Positions 46,497-57,454 of a DNA stretch of 64,000 nucleotides are shown one piece after another. This DNA is from Gyrodactylus bullatarudis. Taxonomy: Eukaryota > Platyhelminthes > Monogenea > Gyrodactylidea > Gyrodactylidae. The notes beneath the pieces were generated by a model. That model was not told the DNA's origin. It ran no database searches and worked only from the letters and a program-made list of their open reading frames with translations. Each line of letters opens with the position of its first letter. The stretch's first letter is position 1. The stretch spans positions 1 through 64,000 of the forward strand of contig SSNU01000143.1 of assembly GCA_012064415.1 (NCBI GenBank). The letters are read 5' to 3'. The position numbers and the translations under genes are program-made.

Positions 46497-47909
46497 ATTC
46501 CTTTTTCGAATATGAAAATTGAATTCTTCCCAGGTTTTAATTTTAAAAAGTTTTATAAAATTCAGATACTTAACGCTAAACTTACAGACAATCAGGTGAG
46601 CCTTTCAGAATACACATTGCTGAGTATTTTTGATCTGATTACTGACCGAAGGAATTCGAGAAAATTTTTAGATGAAATTCTCTTGAATCTTTTTCTTCGA
46701 CACTAAAAATCTTCTCATGATAACTAGGGTAGGGTCATGTTTTTAACCCCAAATTAGTACTAATTTTCCTGAACGAACTATCAATTTCAAGCATTATTTT
46801 GTATTGAAGCATGTGTCAAAATGCTTCACAATTATGTCATTCAGTTTTCAAATCCAGAATTTTTCAAATCGCCGCTCAGAAAAGTAAGTACTCCGAGAAA
46901 AAACTTTCCCTTAGATCAACAATTTTTATTAAAAATTCTAGCTCAATGTTTAAAAATATTTTTCAATTTATGCAATTTTGGGAATATTTTCCAAATTTTT
47001 TAAAATTATCTTGCTCTCAGAAAGGTTTCAAGTCTTCTTTGTCTCATTAATTTTTTTTAATTTGAGCTCGATTGTGGTTTTCTTGAATAAATGTTTAGGA
47101 AATAATCCTTTAATAGATTCCCTTATTATTGTAACTTTTTTTCATGCCATAAGCTTTCATTTTGTCAAAATTCAGCTTAAAATACCCGAATAAATGTGAA
47201 ATCATTGAATTCGTAACGAGAAGTTCAACGCCCTAAATTGCAATAACTTTTCTCAAAAATGATCATTTTTGAGAAATTTTAATACTTGGCCAGTTTCAAA
47301 TTCTACAGCGGATTCAAATTTTTCATTCGTTTCCAAATATATATTCGATTTATTCGTGAATTTTAGAAAACTCCTTATTTCGATCACTTTTTTGAGGAAT
47401 AATGTTTGTAAATTTGTGAAGAATCAAAATGTAATTCGTTATTTTACAGTTGAAATATCTTTATATGGCGGCTAGAGTCTTAAAATCAACGCATTTTTGA
47501 TATTTTTTAGATTCATTTTGATTTCCCGCTTTAAATAATCTGACTCGATTTTTGAAAGCCTTACGAAAAATAATTTCAACTGGCTGTTTTCGACTCTTGA
47601 TACGTCTTATTTTCTCATATGCATGAGTTTCAAACTAATTGGGGTTAGTTTCTCTTCATCCGTTAAAATTATTATTTTTTAATTTTTCGTCTACTTTTTA
47701 GTAGATGGGTAATTAAATAATAATTTCACCTATTCATAATAGAGCACGCAATTCTTCTCAGAAAATTGATAATTTGAAATTAATAATAATTTCCTCTCTT
47801 AAACACAATTCATACTCAACTTTTGAAAAAAAAATTAAAATACTTCAGGCAGAAATATGTTCTTTAAAGTTATTATTATAATCAAGATTCTATTGAAACT
47901 AAATTAAAA
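46497..47909. other. Intergenic, between gene B and the orphan exon
   Basis: AT-rich. Several open frames exist, but none has recognisable protein character. Confidence 0.4.
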
Positions 47910-48202
47910 CTACTTATCCAAGGGTTTAGGTGACCATGAGTATTTTTTCTTGATGATCAATGAAAAAACCATAAAGTTGCCAACAGTACAAAAGAATCCT
48001 GCTAATAGATATGCAATTCTCACGTTGTATCTATCAATAAGATATCCAATCAGAGGAGATCCTATAACATTCGATAATCCTTTGATGAAGTTTATAACAC
48101 AAATGGAAATGCTGTAAAATGATTTATTGTAGTTGAGTATATCCCTTGATATGTACACTGTCAAGCTGTCCACAAATGAATAGGCAAATCCGAACAATGA
48201 TC
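47910..48202 (-). pseudogene. Orphan SLC16 exon 2, inverted
   Basis: On the minus strand an AG acceptor (48204-48203) is followed by 293 bases: SLFGFAYSFVDSLTVYISRD, FIKGLSNVIGSPLIGYLIDR and a last membrane segment, stopping after SPKPLDK. It is a clear counterpart of exon 2 of genes B, C and D and has the same splice phase. No exon 1 on the minus strand lies upstream of it (48203-48836 has none). It may be the missing exon 2 of gene A moved by an inversion, or a leftover of a lost paralogue. The tract before the acceptor is poor in pyrimidines. Confidence 0.75.
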
Positions 48203-48836
48203 CTGCTGACGTAAGTTCTAACCATGAGGCTAAATATGACACACGTAAAATTCTAAAGAAACTAAAAACAACCGCTTTTCTGAAAGAGGAATTAACATTC
48301 TTTCAAATGAACTATGAGAAGTTGAGAAAATTTAAAGATGACTCGTTTATGAAAAAAAATTTACCACAAATTTCGGCCCAGAAAATTCCTGCACTCCCCT
48401 CACCACCCGTGTTATTGTAATTTCCTACTTTGTTTATTTCTTGCTCGAAAAAAAATATAATATTTGTTTAAAATAACTGAAAAAATGTCAAAAAAAATAA
48501 TTTCTTATTCTGAATGATCAGTCTTCTTCATTCTGATTGGCCAATAGAAGTGAATATCCTTGATTCTGATTGGTAAATATACTTCATATTGTTCGATAGA
48601 CAATGAATCCTATCAACATCCGAGACGATGTTGGATAAGAAATTGTAACTCCATTAACAAACCCTTGTCAATTACAATTCAATTATGAATGGACAATAAG
48701 CAAAATTTTATTGTATTTCTCTCAATGTAATTAACATAATTATAATATACGTTTATCATTAAAAGATAAATACGAATATTGATTCGTTGATACAAAAAAG
48801 TCAAAATTTTGTTGAAGGAGAGAAGCAGAGTTTTTT
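48203..48836. other. Spacer before SLC16-like gene C
   Basis: It contains two direct copies of a CTGATTGG motif (48533-48543, 48557-48567). The promoter of gene C should lie here. Confidence 0.35.
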
Positions 48837-50426
48837 ATGGCAGTAAAGGATGGTGGCTACGCTTGGGTCATTCTAACAGCAACATTTTTCATACAGGTCT
48901 TCATTGATGGGATTATAACATCATTCGGTGTCTTATTAGAGGATTTAGTGGATGAAGGCGAGGAGATTGGCAACTTGTCTTGGATCGGCTCGTTAAGTCT
49001 TGGATCTGTAGGTCTTTTCAGTCCGATCACCAGTGTCATTTTGACCAAGTTCAACTTTCGAGTGACGTTCTTCCTTGGAAGCCTTTTGGCAGCAGCCGGA
49101 TGCTTCCTGTCCTACTTTGTGTCGCAGGATATTCAGTTGGCTCTGACCTTTGGACTGATAACCGGAATCGGCTGCAGTTTCATGGACACTGGTTGTTCTC
49201 TAATATTGTACGAATATTTTGACAGAAAATTCGGCTTAGCCACAGGCATCAAGACCTCCGGGACTGGATTAGGTGAACTGGTGTTAATTCCAATAGTAAA
49301 ACTTCTTCAAATTCACTACACCTGGCGAGGATCTATGCTCATTCTTGCTGGTCTTTTTCTGCAGTGTTCAGTCTTGGCTACGCTGATAGTTCCGAATAAA
49401 AAGTTAATCATCAAACGATACAATTCGAGTAGTGATAAGAACAAACCGCAAATCAAGGAACATCTTAGGAATTTGAAAAGAGTTACTACAAACTATGAAT
49501 ATCTTCTCTACTTGAGTTCGTTCTCCATCTTCACGATCTTTGGTGCTACATTCTTCGTCTACATTGGATTATTAGGACTGTATTTGGGTTATACTGAAAT
49601 GGAGACAACATATCTCTTTTCAATTTGTGGCGGTTTCAACATCATCGGCGAGATATTCTCTGGTTGGTTTGTTGAATTGAAGCTCATGGGACATTACAAC
49701 TTTATGTTCCTCATGTCATGTGGAGTATCAATATCAGTGCTAGCGGTTCCATTCTGCTCATATCTTACAGGATCATTGGTTATCTCTGGTGATTTTTTTG
49801 AAATTTTATCTTTTTTTGTCTCTATGAAAGCCCCTTTTTAAGAGTTTTAATATAAAATACTAAATGATCATCAGTTAGTGTCACTCTAAATTTTATTTCC
49901 AATAAAAAGAAACAGTCATGAGAAAGGCGAAAGGTCTTGTAACAGCTGTATCTTCATTAAAATATTCAACTGTTTCTCGATACCTTTCTGCTCAAAAGTT
50001 ACAAAAACAATTAGGGTTTAGGGCTCATTAAGAATCAAGCAGTTGTATACTCCATCTCAAATTGATTATTTTTTATTCCCACGATGTAAAATAAAAGAGA
50101 CTTTGGAATTGTTGCTTACAGATTTATAAAAGGAATTCCTCTTTTTCTTGACAGGTCTCTTTGGATTCGCGTATTCTTTTGTGGACAGTTTAGCTGAGTA
50201 CATCTCAAGGGATATATTCGAAGATGATGATATTCTATACTGTGTTTCTATAGGCGTTATTAACTTGTTCAAAGGTTTGTCCAATGTTTTTGGAGCTCCT
50301 CTTATTGGACTGCTGATTGACCAACTGAATATGACCATTGGATACCAGATTTCTGGGTATTTTTGTCTCCTCGGCGGATTTCTTATATTTATTCTTATTT
50401 TCCTTAGAATTCGTTTGAATAAATAA
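48837..50426 (+). CDS. SLC16 (monocarboxylate transporter-like) gene C
   Basis: Exons 48837-49788 and 50155-50426 join in phase to 408 codons (407 aa), with a 366-nt intron and a weak donor (GTGATT). The start VKDGGYAWVILTATFFIQVF holds the canonical DGGYAWV of SLC16 TM1. Then come YEYFDRKFGLATGIKTSGTG, a basic central loop (NKKLIIKRYNSSSDKNKPQ), TEMETTYLFSICGGFNIIGE and, from exon 2, LFGFAYSFVDSLAEYISRDI with three final membrane segments ending RIRLNK. It is a plasma- or organelle-membrane solute carrier by family, substrate unknown. The intron is free of recognisable transposons. It is the most regular copy in the cluster. Confidence 0.87.
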
Positions 50427-50764
50427 ATTTTTAAAATTAAAACACGATCAACTTTTAAGAATGAAAATTATGTAGTTCAAATTCAGATCCGTGTGAAAAT
50501 TCAGGATCTTCTATGGACCTTTTTATTGTTCCTCAAGCTTCAATAATATGTTATAAATCTATATTTTTCATCTATTGTCAAGTTCTATAAGTTCCAAGTT
50601 ATAACTTATAACCATGATGCCCTACCGAACTTTTGCGATACGAAAAATTTTGAAATCTAACTGAATCTAAAGAACCCTAGGGACTAAGCATGTGTATAGA
50701 ATTTTTAAGCTAGTGCAAGAAAAATTCACAAATTTATGAAAAGCATAAACGCTTCTTTATTGAG
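50427..50764. other. 3' flank of gene C
   Basis: An AT-rich spacer with no feature recognised. Confidence 0.35.
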
Positions 50765-50945
50765 AGCATAAGGATGCGGTAGCCAGTGGTCTAAGCGTTT
50801 GACATGCGATGTTAATTCGAATTCTTCCTCTAATTTCGGTCCCAGATATTTACATTCAACTCCATCAAATTTTCGGTACGAAAGTTGAAAAAGTGGAAAT
50901 TCGAATTTTGATCAGATAGAATCCTCATCTTTATGTCAGCTAGCT
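50765..50945 (+). mobile_element. tRNA-like SINE head fused to a palindromic-MITE arm
   Basis: Box A-like TAGCCAGTGGTCTAAGCG (50780-50797) and box B-like GTTAATTCGAATTC (50811-50824) have a tRNA spacing. From about 50820 the sequence matches the right arm of the 36.4-kb MITE (GAAAGTTGAAAAAGTGGAAA) and ends near GTCAGCTAGCTTTA. Confidence 0.5.
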
Positions 50946-51136
50946 TTATATTGGGAAACTGAGCTTAATAGCTCAATAGATTTTCTAATGATTTATCCAT
51001 CTAACACCAGGCTCTGGGTTGGTTCTGGATAGTCAAGATCAAAAAATGAAATGAACAGACGTTCTAAATTGTGATTATTAAAAGAAACCAGTGTGTAGGT
51101 GGTGTCAATACTATTGGAGTGTTGAGTAATAGAAGA

Positions 51137-51280
51137 CGAGCGGGTGTTCTGGCCTAGTGGTCAGAAGCGTTGCCTCACAACGTTCGAATCCTGCCTATGG
51201 TGTATCCTGAATGAGGACGAAACGCGTCTACATCTGCCACCGTAAGTTGAATATTATTTAGAATTGACACTTACTTATCC
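51137..51280 (+). mobile_element. tRNA-derived SINE
   Basis: TGGCCTAGTGGTCAGAAGCG (from 51150) is a good box A and CGTTCGAATCC (51181-51191) a good box B, separated as in tRNA genes. The 3' part GAATGAGGACGAAACGCGTC is not tRNA-like, and no closed acceptor stem forms, so this is a SINE rather than a tRNA gene. The 3' end is a guess. Confidence 0.55.
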
Positions 51281-52371
51281 GAATTCTAAAATTAAGACAA
51301 TCTCCATCAAGTTGGGGTTCATATGGAATAATAACCTGAGACCACACTTTGCTATTGGGTTTAATGTCTAAAAATATTTATTTTTATTCAGGCTAATTAT
51401 CGGTTCATTTCATTACTGTGTTTTAATAGTTTTTTTGATCTTGACGGGAATTATGCTATTTAAATGCCAAAAATGCATTAGACTTTCTATTTTTAAACTC
51501 AAATTTTTATCGAAGAATTAATTTGATTTTGAATATTTCCTTGGTGAGGTCTTAGTGTAAATTTTCCTCACTAGTCTTAACTGGTGTATGAAATGTACAT
51601 TTCCAAGATACAAACAAATTGATTTTGGTTATTAATTTATCTTCATGCTTCATTTAGACAGATTAAAACCTTTGTTAGTCACCTTTCTCAAATAATTGCT
51701 TCTCATACATTCAGTGGATTGTTAAGAGCCCTGGGAATTTCTTCAAAAGGTTTTGGGAATAAACTTTAAAAGTTCTACAAAATTTGCTACAGCTGACCAG
51801 TAGGAAAAGTTTTCAATCTCATTCTGCTTTTGATAGACCTTCTTGTGACGATAAAGAAATTGTTTTTACTTAAATTCAAAATGAAATCATCAAATTCCAG
51901 AAAACTGACATTCTTTTAAAATTTTTTCACGCTCAACTCTCATTGGTCAGATGATTCAAAGATACTTAGGGTCTGTTTTTTGGTCGCCTTTTGTCAACTA
52001 AGAATATCAAAGATCGTTTCGTAAATAAGCAATTCGTTTCTTTATAAATTTCTGAAATTCCCGCCTCCTCGTTGTTGTATAGTAAAAATTTAAGTTTTTG
52101 ATACTACAAGAAATAATTTTCAATTCTATCGAATCAATCAATAGAAATTGTTTGTTGCATTATATCATGTATAAACTTTTTTTATCGACTCAACTTCTCA
52201 TTGTATAATATTGTATCAGACTTAATGATATGCATTAATAATTAAGTGTAATGAATTCTTTAAATTCCACCTGAATATATATACTGGGTTGTGGAGTTGA
52301 TTATGTAATTAGGATATCTCTGTATAAGATCTGTTTCTCATTAACAGGGTTACATCTTGGCACATAATATA
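51281..52371. other. Upstream region of the Arf-family gene
   Basis: AT-rich non-coding. TATATATACTGG at about 52276-52287 could be a core promoter, and TTAACAG at 52341-52347 could be a 5'-UTR splice acceptor. Confidence 0.3.
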
Positions 52372-52983
52372 ATGGGAAATAAATTACAAACCCTCTTTCA
52401 AAGTTTTAGTTCAGGTCCACAGAGGAGGATACTGTTGTTGGGACTAGATGCTGCTGGTAAGACTACGATAACCTATGAAATGAAGGATGATACCCTCGTC
52501 CAGACTATACCGACAGTCGGCTTTAATTGTGAAGAAATTAGTATACCAAAGGCCAAGATCAACTTTGTTGTTTGGGATGTTGGTGGACAGGAAAAGTTGC
52601 GAGCTCTCTGGAAACACTATTACACCCAAGCCTCTGGTCTCTTCTTCGTTGTAGACTGTTCAGATAGGTTTGTTCTGAATTATTTGATATTTATTTCTTT
52701 TATATAATATAGAAAGAGACTAGAGATTGCCCGGGAAGAATTATTCACTACCCTGAATGATAATCAAATGGTCGGCGTTCCATTGATAATCTTGGCCAAT
52801 AAGCAAGATATACCTAGCGCAGCTAGTCCGGATGAGATTATTAGTCTATTCAGATTGAAGGAAGTCTCAGATAGGCCATGGAAAGTTGTGCCCACCTGTG
52901 CTGTTCGCAAGGAAGGACTTCTAGAGGCCTTCACCTTGATGGCCACGTATTCCAAGGACTTTGCCAAGAAGAATAAAAAATAA
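52372..52983 (+). CDS. Arf-family small GTPase, divergent
   Basis: Exons 52372-52667 and 52713-52983 join in phase (AG+A, Arg) around a 45-nt intron, giving 188 aa. The first ATG gives MGNKLQTLF: Gly2 in MGN is the N-myristoylation signal of Arf proteins. Nucleotide-binding motifs are all present: GLDAAGKT (P-loop), PTVGFN (switch I Thr), WDVGGQEKLRALW (switch II), NKQDIP and TCAV. Arf GTPases recruit coats and effectors to Golgi or endosomal membranes when GTP-bound. Differences from Arf1 are a two- to three-residue insert before the WDVGGQ strand (EISIPKAKINFVV), a different segment after the P-loop (YEMKDDTLVQ), and a Lys-rich tail (SKDFAKKNKK). It could be an Arf or a lineage-specific Arl; the exact subgroup is not decided. 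Confidence 0.87.
52668..52712 (+). other. 45-nt intron in the Arf-family gene
   Basis: It starts GTTTGTTC and ends ATATAG. Its removal restores CSDRKRLEIAREEL, which matches the family. Read through, it would bring a stop after about 13 codons. Confidence 0.85.
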
Positions 52984-53877
52984 CTTTTTTTGATTTTCGA
53001 TTTAAGAAGAGAAAAGGAACTAAGAAATTTTTCATGCATGATTTTTTCGGAGAGTCATTCTGATAATTCGAGTTATTGTTTTCATTTGTAAATAATATTT
53101 CTTCAATAAAATTTTTATCTCATATCAACCAGCTCATAAAACTTGTATAAAATATGTAAGGAAACTCTTTTTTCAAGTAATAAACAAATGACGATTGGTG
53201 TTTTCTTCTCGATATTGTACTAAACCTGTTAGCCAATGATATTGCTTCAACCAATGAGAATAGACTTGCCAACTAAAAAAATTTCACTATTTTGCTCAAA
53301 AATTGGTTCTTCACCTAAATCTTTAAGAAAATAAAAATTTAATCTTTTTTCGACTTCATTTTCGGCTGTTACTTTGTATTTTCATTAATCATTATTGAGG
53401 ATTCATCAAGATTAGTTTTGTAAGAAAATATACGTCATTTTCTCTCAGAATACAACTATTAGCAAGAAGTAAGAGATGAATGACACCGTCTAGACAATAG
53501 GAAGTTGACAACCTCGTAATCAGGCAGGATATTAACTGATAATGGGATTAGAATTAACCAGCTCATAATAGCTAAGATTTGGAACTGGAACTTTCGTGAT
53601 TTGTGAGTAACATTCCCAAATTCATTCTAGGACAGCTTTGTATCGAAAGCGGTCAATATCTCAATAGAGGATAATAGCACTATGAGAATAAGGACAGAAG
53701 GATATTTACTGTTTAATTCGCTAAAGCTGAATTGAGAATAGGATAGTAATTGGGAAAAAATTGATCGCTTATTTTTAAGCATAATTTTTTTTTCAAATAG
53801 AAAAATAACAAAATAAATTGACATGTACAAAATATGTTAAAAATATAAAATAAGAATACTTTATGGGATAGATCTCT
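52984..53877. other. Convergent 3' spacer between the Arf-family and BUB1-like genes
   Basis: Non-coding AT-rich DNA. Apart from the AATAAA at 53105, nothing was recognised. Confidence 0.4.
53105..53110 (+). terminator. Polyadenylation signal of the Arf-family gene
   Basis: AATAAA lies 122 bp after the stop codon. Confidence 0.5.
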
Positions 53878-56800
53878 TTAGTCATAGTGCTTCGCGAGGA
53901 AATCAATGATTTCGTTAGCCTTCCTGGAAGCAATGTTGTACTCGTCAATCCTTTGTGTCAAATGTTCGTAAATTGAGTCTCTGAGAAGCATAACCTGTGG
54001 ATAGTCATTAGAGGAATACGATTCAAGGTTGAGAAGGTGATCGAAGAAATCCTTCCAAATGTGGGCAGATGGACAGATTCTCGACTGAAGATTGAAGGAC
54101 TTTGGCGTCCATAAAGAGGAATTCTTCTTAGGAGGCTGTAAAGTCATTGCTTTCTGGGTTAAAAGGGAGTAAATGACACCGGCAACATTGACAAGGTCGT
54201 GTTGGTAGAGCCATGGCCTTCCTAGGATCATCTGAGGACAAAGATTTCTCTTAATGGGAGGCTTATTGATTGGATTTTGGAATGCAACCCTCTTGGGTAG
54301 CATAGCAATATCGATTGCCCGACCAAAATCAATAATTACAAAGGGATCAATTCCATTGGTTAGGATATTCTCACAAGGCTCCTATGAGACAAAAAAAAGA
54401 GCAAATTAGAGGCAATTTTCAAATAATCTTAAGAAATTTAGTACCTAGATGATGTTTGACATATTTTTGAATGGGGAAAAATCATTCTACGTTATTGTAA
54501 TACCCCAGTTTTCCTGTAATCCCCCACGGGCATCATAGTTGAACAAACTTCCTGATGAGATCACAATTTTTATGGAGAAAAGTTGCAGTAGTTACACGAA
54601 GTAAGAGTTCATCGAAAAAATTGAGTGGTGATTTGAAAACTTCAGCATGTTCAAATATGAATGATATTAGCTAAAACTATCTCAATTTTTTAGATAAATC
54701 TTGTTAAATAGAATGATATGAGGTCAGCTATTCGATTTGAGACTTTAAAGGAAAAGGTTGGTATTGATTTTGAATAACTCTTTGGTTTTATCCAGAAACT
54801 ATTGGAAAATATTGGAAAAAATGATTTAATACCAAGAGATAGCTAAAGAGAAAGGAACACTCACCCGTTTGCCAAGTGTTTCAATATGATTTTTGGCAAA
54901 AAGTGTCACATTCAATTTAATGTCTTCTGCCTCGGATAAATTCAGGCGTTGTTTCTTACTATTGGAGAGGAACAGACTCTTTTCGACGTTTTCCTTTCCA
55001 TGAAAGTCTGGAGTTTCAGGAGCGGTATTCTCCTCGTCAGAGGTGTCATCTTTGGCTAGGAACTTCCATTTATCAATAATTGGGAAATGCCGATTCAATC
55101 GAATGTTATCCACCTTGATATCGCCGTGTAAAATTTTTGCCTTTAGGTGTAGTACTTGAATGAAACTAAATCAGTAAGAATTTTAATAGACATTCGTTTT
55201 TTGTAGAGATCTGTTCTCTTTCGTAAAAATTGGAGTGAATATGCGAATACTTTTGAATTTCGATTGAAAGTATCAGGTGAAAAATCTGGAAGCTCTTAAC
55301 TAAAATTCAAAAATAAAGTGAACTGATTTTCTGTATCATCATTAGAGCTTTCAAAATTTTTTTCTAAACGGTATTAACCTTGAATCAAAAACCAATGCTC
55401 GAAGCTGGAATAGTAGGAAAAAAGTAAAAGAATTCAAGGGACCAAAATAAAAACAATCAAGGTTTTCTTCTTAACAACCAAAGTGATCGTATGCTAGTTT
55501 CCGTTAAAATTTTTTGGATTAATTGATTAATAAAATTTTAAAAAGCTAAAAAATGACAGTATTTAGTTATGTTTAGGAAAATACTACTTGAATAAAAATT
55601 TTAATATTCGAATACCTATTGCAGCTTTTGCTGTTTGATTTATTTTCTCTGCTGAACCAATTTAAGATTATTTTCGAGATTTTTTTAAATCAGACAGGGT
55701 TGGATAACTCAACAAAATTAGTATTTTTATAATTGCCCCTTCTAACGAAAATGATTCTCTAATTATATAATAAAAACATCAGTGAAAATTAGTGGATTGT
55801 ATTTACTATCAAGAATCACTGTGAATTTAAGTTGAGAAGGAACAGATGAGAACATGGAAAAATTCTACTTAATGATATTTTCTACCTTTGTGCAAAATTT
55901 TTTGTTTATTTCAGACTTGTGCTTCTTAAAAAATTCCGCAATATATTTTTCGAGTTATTCGGTGAAACCCCGACTTGCAGTGCTTTGTCTTTCAATAGAG
56001 AAAAATAGAAATGAGATGGAAAGACAGAAATGACATCATCCTGTTCAGGAATCAATTCCTAACAAAAGAATAGAAGAAAAGTTTCCCTTGACGTTTCTAG
56101 TTTCTGAGCTATTTAAAGTTAAAGTTGAAAATTTACTTATTTATTTCTAAAATCTTCAACATCAACTCAATTTTTTGCCTATTAAAGTACCTTGTAGGAA
56201 AGAAATCTACCTCAATTAGCATACAGTAGTCCTTGAAATATCAAAAGCATAAAATACTCTGTAAAATATGTTCATTGACAAATTTCTATTTTTAACACAT
56301 AGAACAAAGATAAAGAAAAGTTTAAGATTTTCGAAATAAATAGGTAAATTATAATGAATTAATAAAATGAAAATGAAAAACTCACTAGAGAAAAGCACAC
56401 GCAGAGTAGAGGGCCAACATTTCAAAGTCCTTTGGCGTTAATGGATTCGGTCGCCTAGATGGCAATTTACTCATACTAGCATAGTTTATAAAGTCAATGA
56501 GACCAACACGATATCTTGGTAGTAACATGAGAGATAAATTTTTATCTTCATCACTCTTAAATGCAAGACATGGACAAATTGAGTCTACGAGGTTGATGCC
56601 AATCTCATGACGATTTAGACTTTTAACAATTCTTCGTTTAGCTGTTCTAGTGTAGTAAAATTCAAGAAAAGAAGAATCCTTAACTGTTTTAACAACATAG
56701 TCAAGACCCGAGATTTCTTCATCACTAGAATTGACCTCAGAGACTTTGACAACAACTCCGAAGCCACCTTTAGACGATTCTGACTTGGCGGGAGAACGAA

Positions 56801-57338
56801 ATCTGAAACTAGGACCGAATTCAAAAAAATCGGTCTTTTTCGGAATCGAGCCAGTGAAAAAATTACGATAATTGACAACTTTAGTAATAGCAAAGGAATG
56901 AACAAGATTTAAAACTTCACGATTCCAAGGATTTTGAATGACATAGATCAAGGATTGATCATCTGGATCAACGTCATTTGGTATCTGAAGAATTCCATTG
57001 AGGCATTGAAAATGTTGAGTACAATCGAGTACCACTGAACAGTCCACTGCAACTGAAAGATTAGCTATTTCTTCATTGGCAATATCATAAGTTACATCAA
57101 GATTATTATTGAAAGATTCTTTATGTACAACTTCTTCATTTTCTTCAGGAGTATTAGGGAATAATTCATCAATGTTGCGATAAATGAATTCAGCTGTTAC
57201 ATATTTATTATCATAAGTTGTCATATAATGATTTTTACTGTGTTTACTGCACAAATTTCTCGCGTAATGTAGTAATCTAATGCATTCAAATGGAATATCA
57301 GGATATTTGGCGTATAATTCTTGGTTTTCAGTCGACAT
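53878..57338 (-). CDS. BUB1/BUBR1-like protein kinase without the N-terminal TPR region
   Basis: Exons 57338-56386, 55165-54865 and 54381-53878 join in phase to 586 codons. BUB1-type kinases act at kinetochores in the spindle checkpoint. The kinase domain shows the glycine loop SKGGFGVVVKV (about 190-200), the lysine in DYVVKTV (K217), EFYYTR (as WEFY in BUB1), HGDIKVDN (331-338) and IDFGRAID (DFG 436-438). The BUB1-type end GRPWLYQHDLVNVAGVIYSL and a C-terminal helical tail follow. Before the kinase, NPWNREVL matches the NPW block that leads into BUB1 kinase domains. The first 135 residues show no Mad3/BUB1 TPR domain. About 80 residues are inserted between the catalytic and DFG loops, acidic and Ser-rich, with a KEN tripeptide (375-377). 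All catalytic residues are kept, so it is probably active. Confidence 0.8.
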
Positions 57339-57454
57339 TTTTAGTTATATATTTTAAAACGTTTGAAGTTTACAAAGTCAACTCGAAATAAACAAGTAAC
57401 TTTTTCTAATATTTTTATCAATAAATTGTTTAATCAAGAGTTCTTTTCCAAAAA
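57339..57454. promoter_or_regulatory. Bidirectional promoter between the BUB1-like and TFIIS genes
   Basis: Only 116 bp separate the two divergent start codons. The AT-rich sequence must hold both 5' leaders and promoters. No distinct TATA box can be chosen. Confidence 0.6.

Noticed and set aside
46512..47475. Several plus-strand frames of 60-80 codons
   Set aside because: They are rich in Phe, Lys and Asn as expected for AT-rich non-coding DNA, and no domain or splice pattern supports them.
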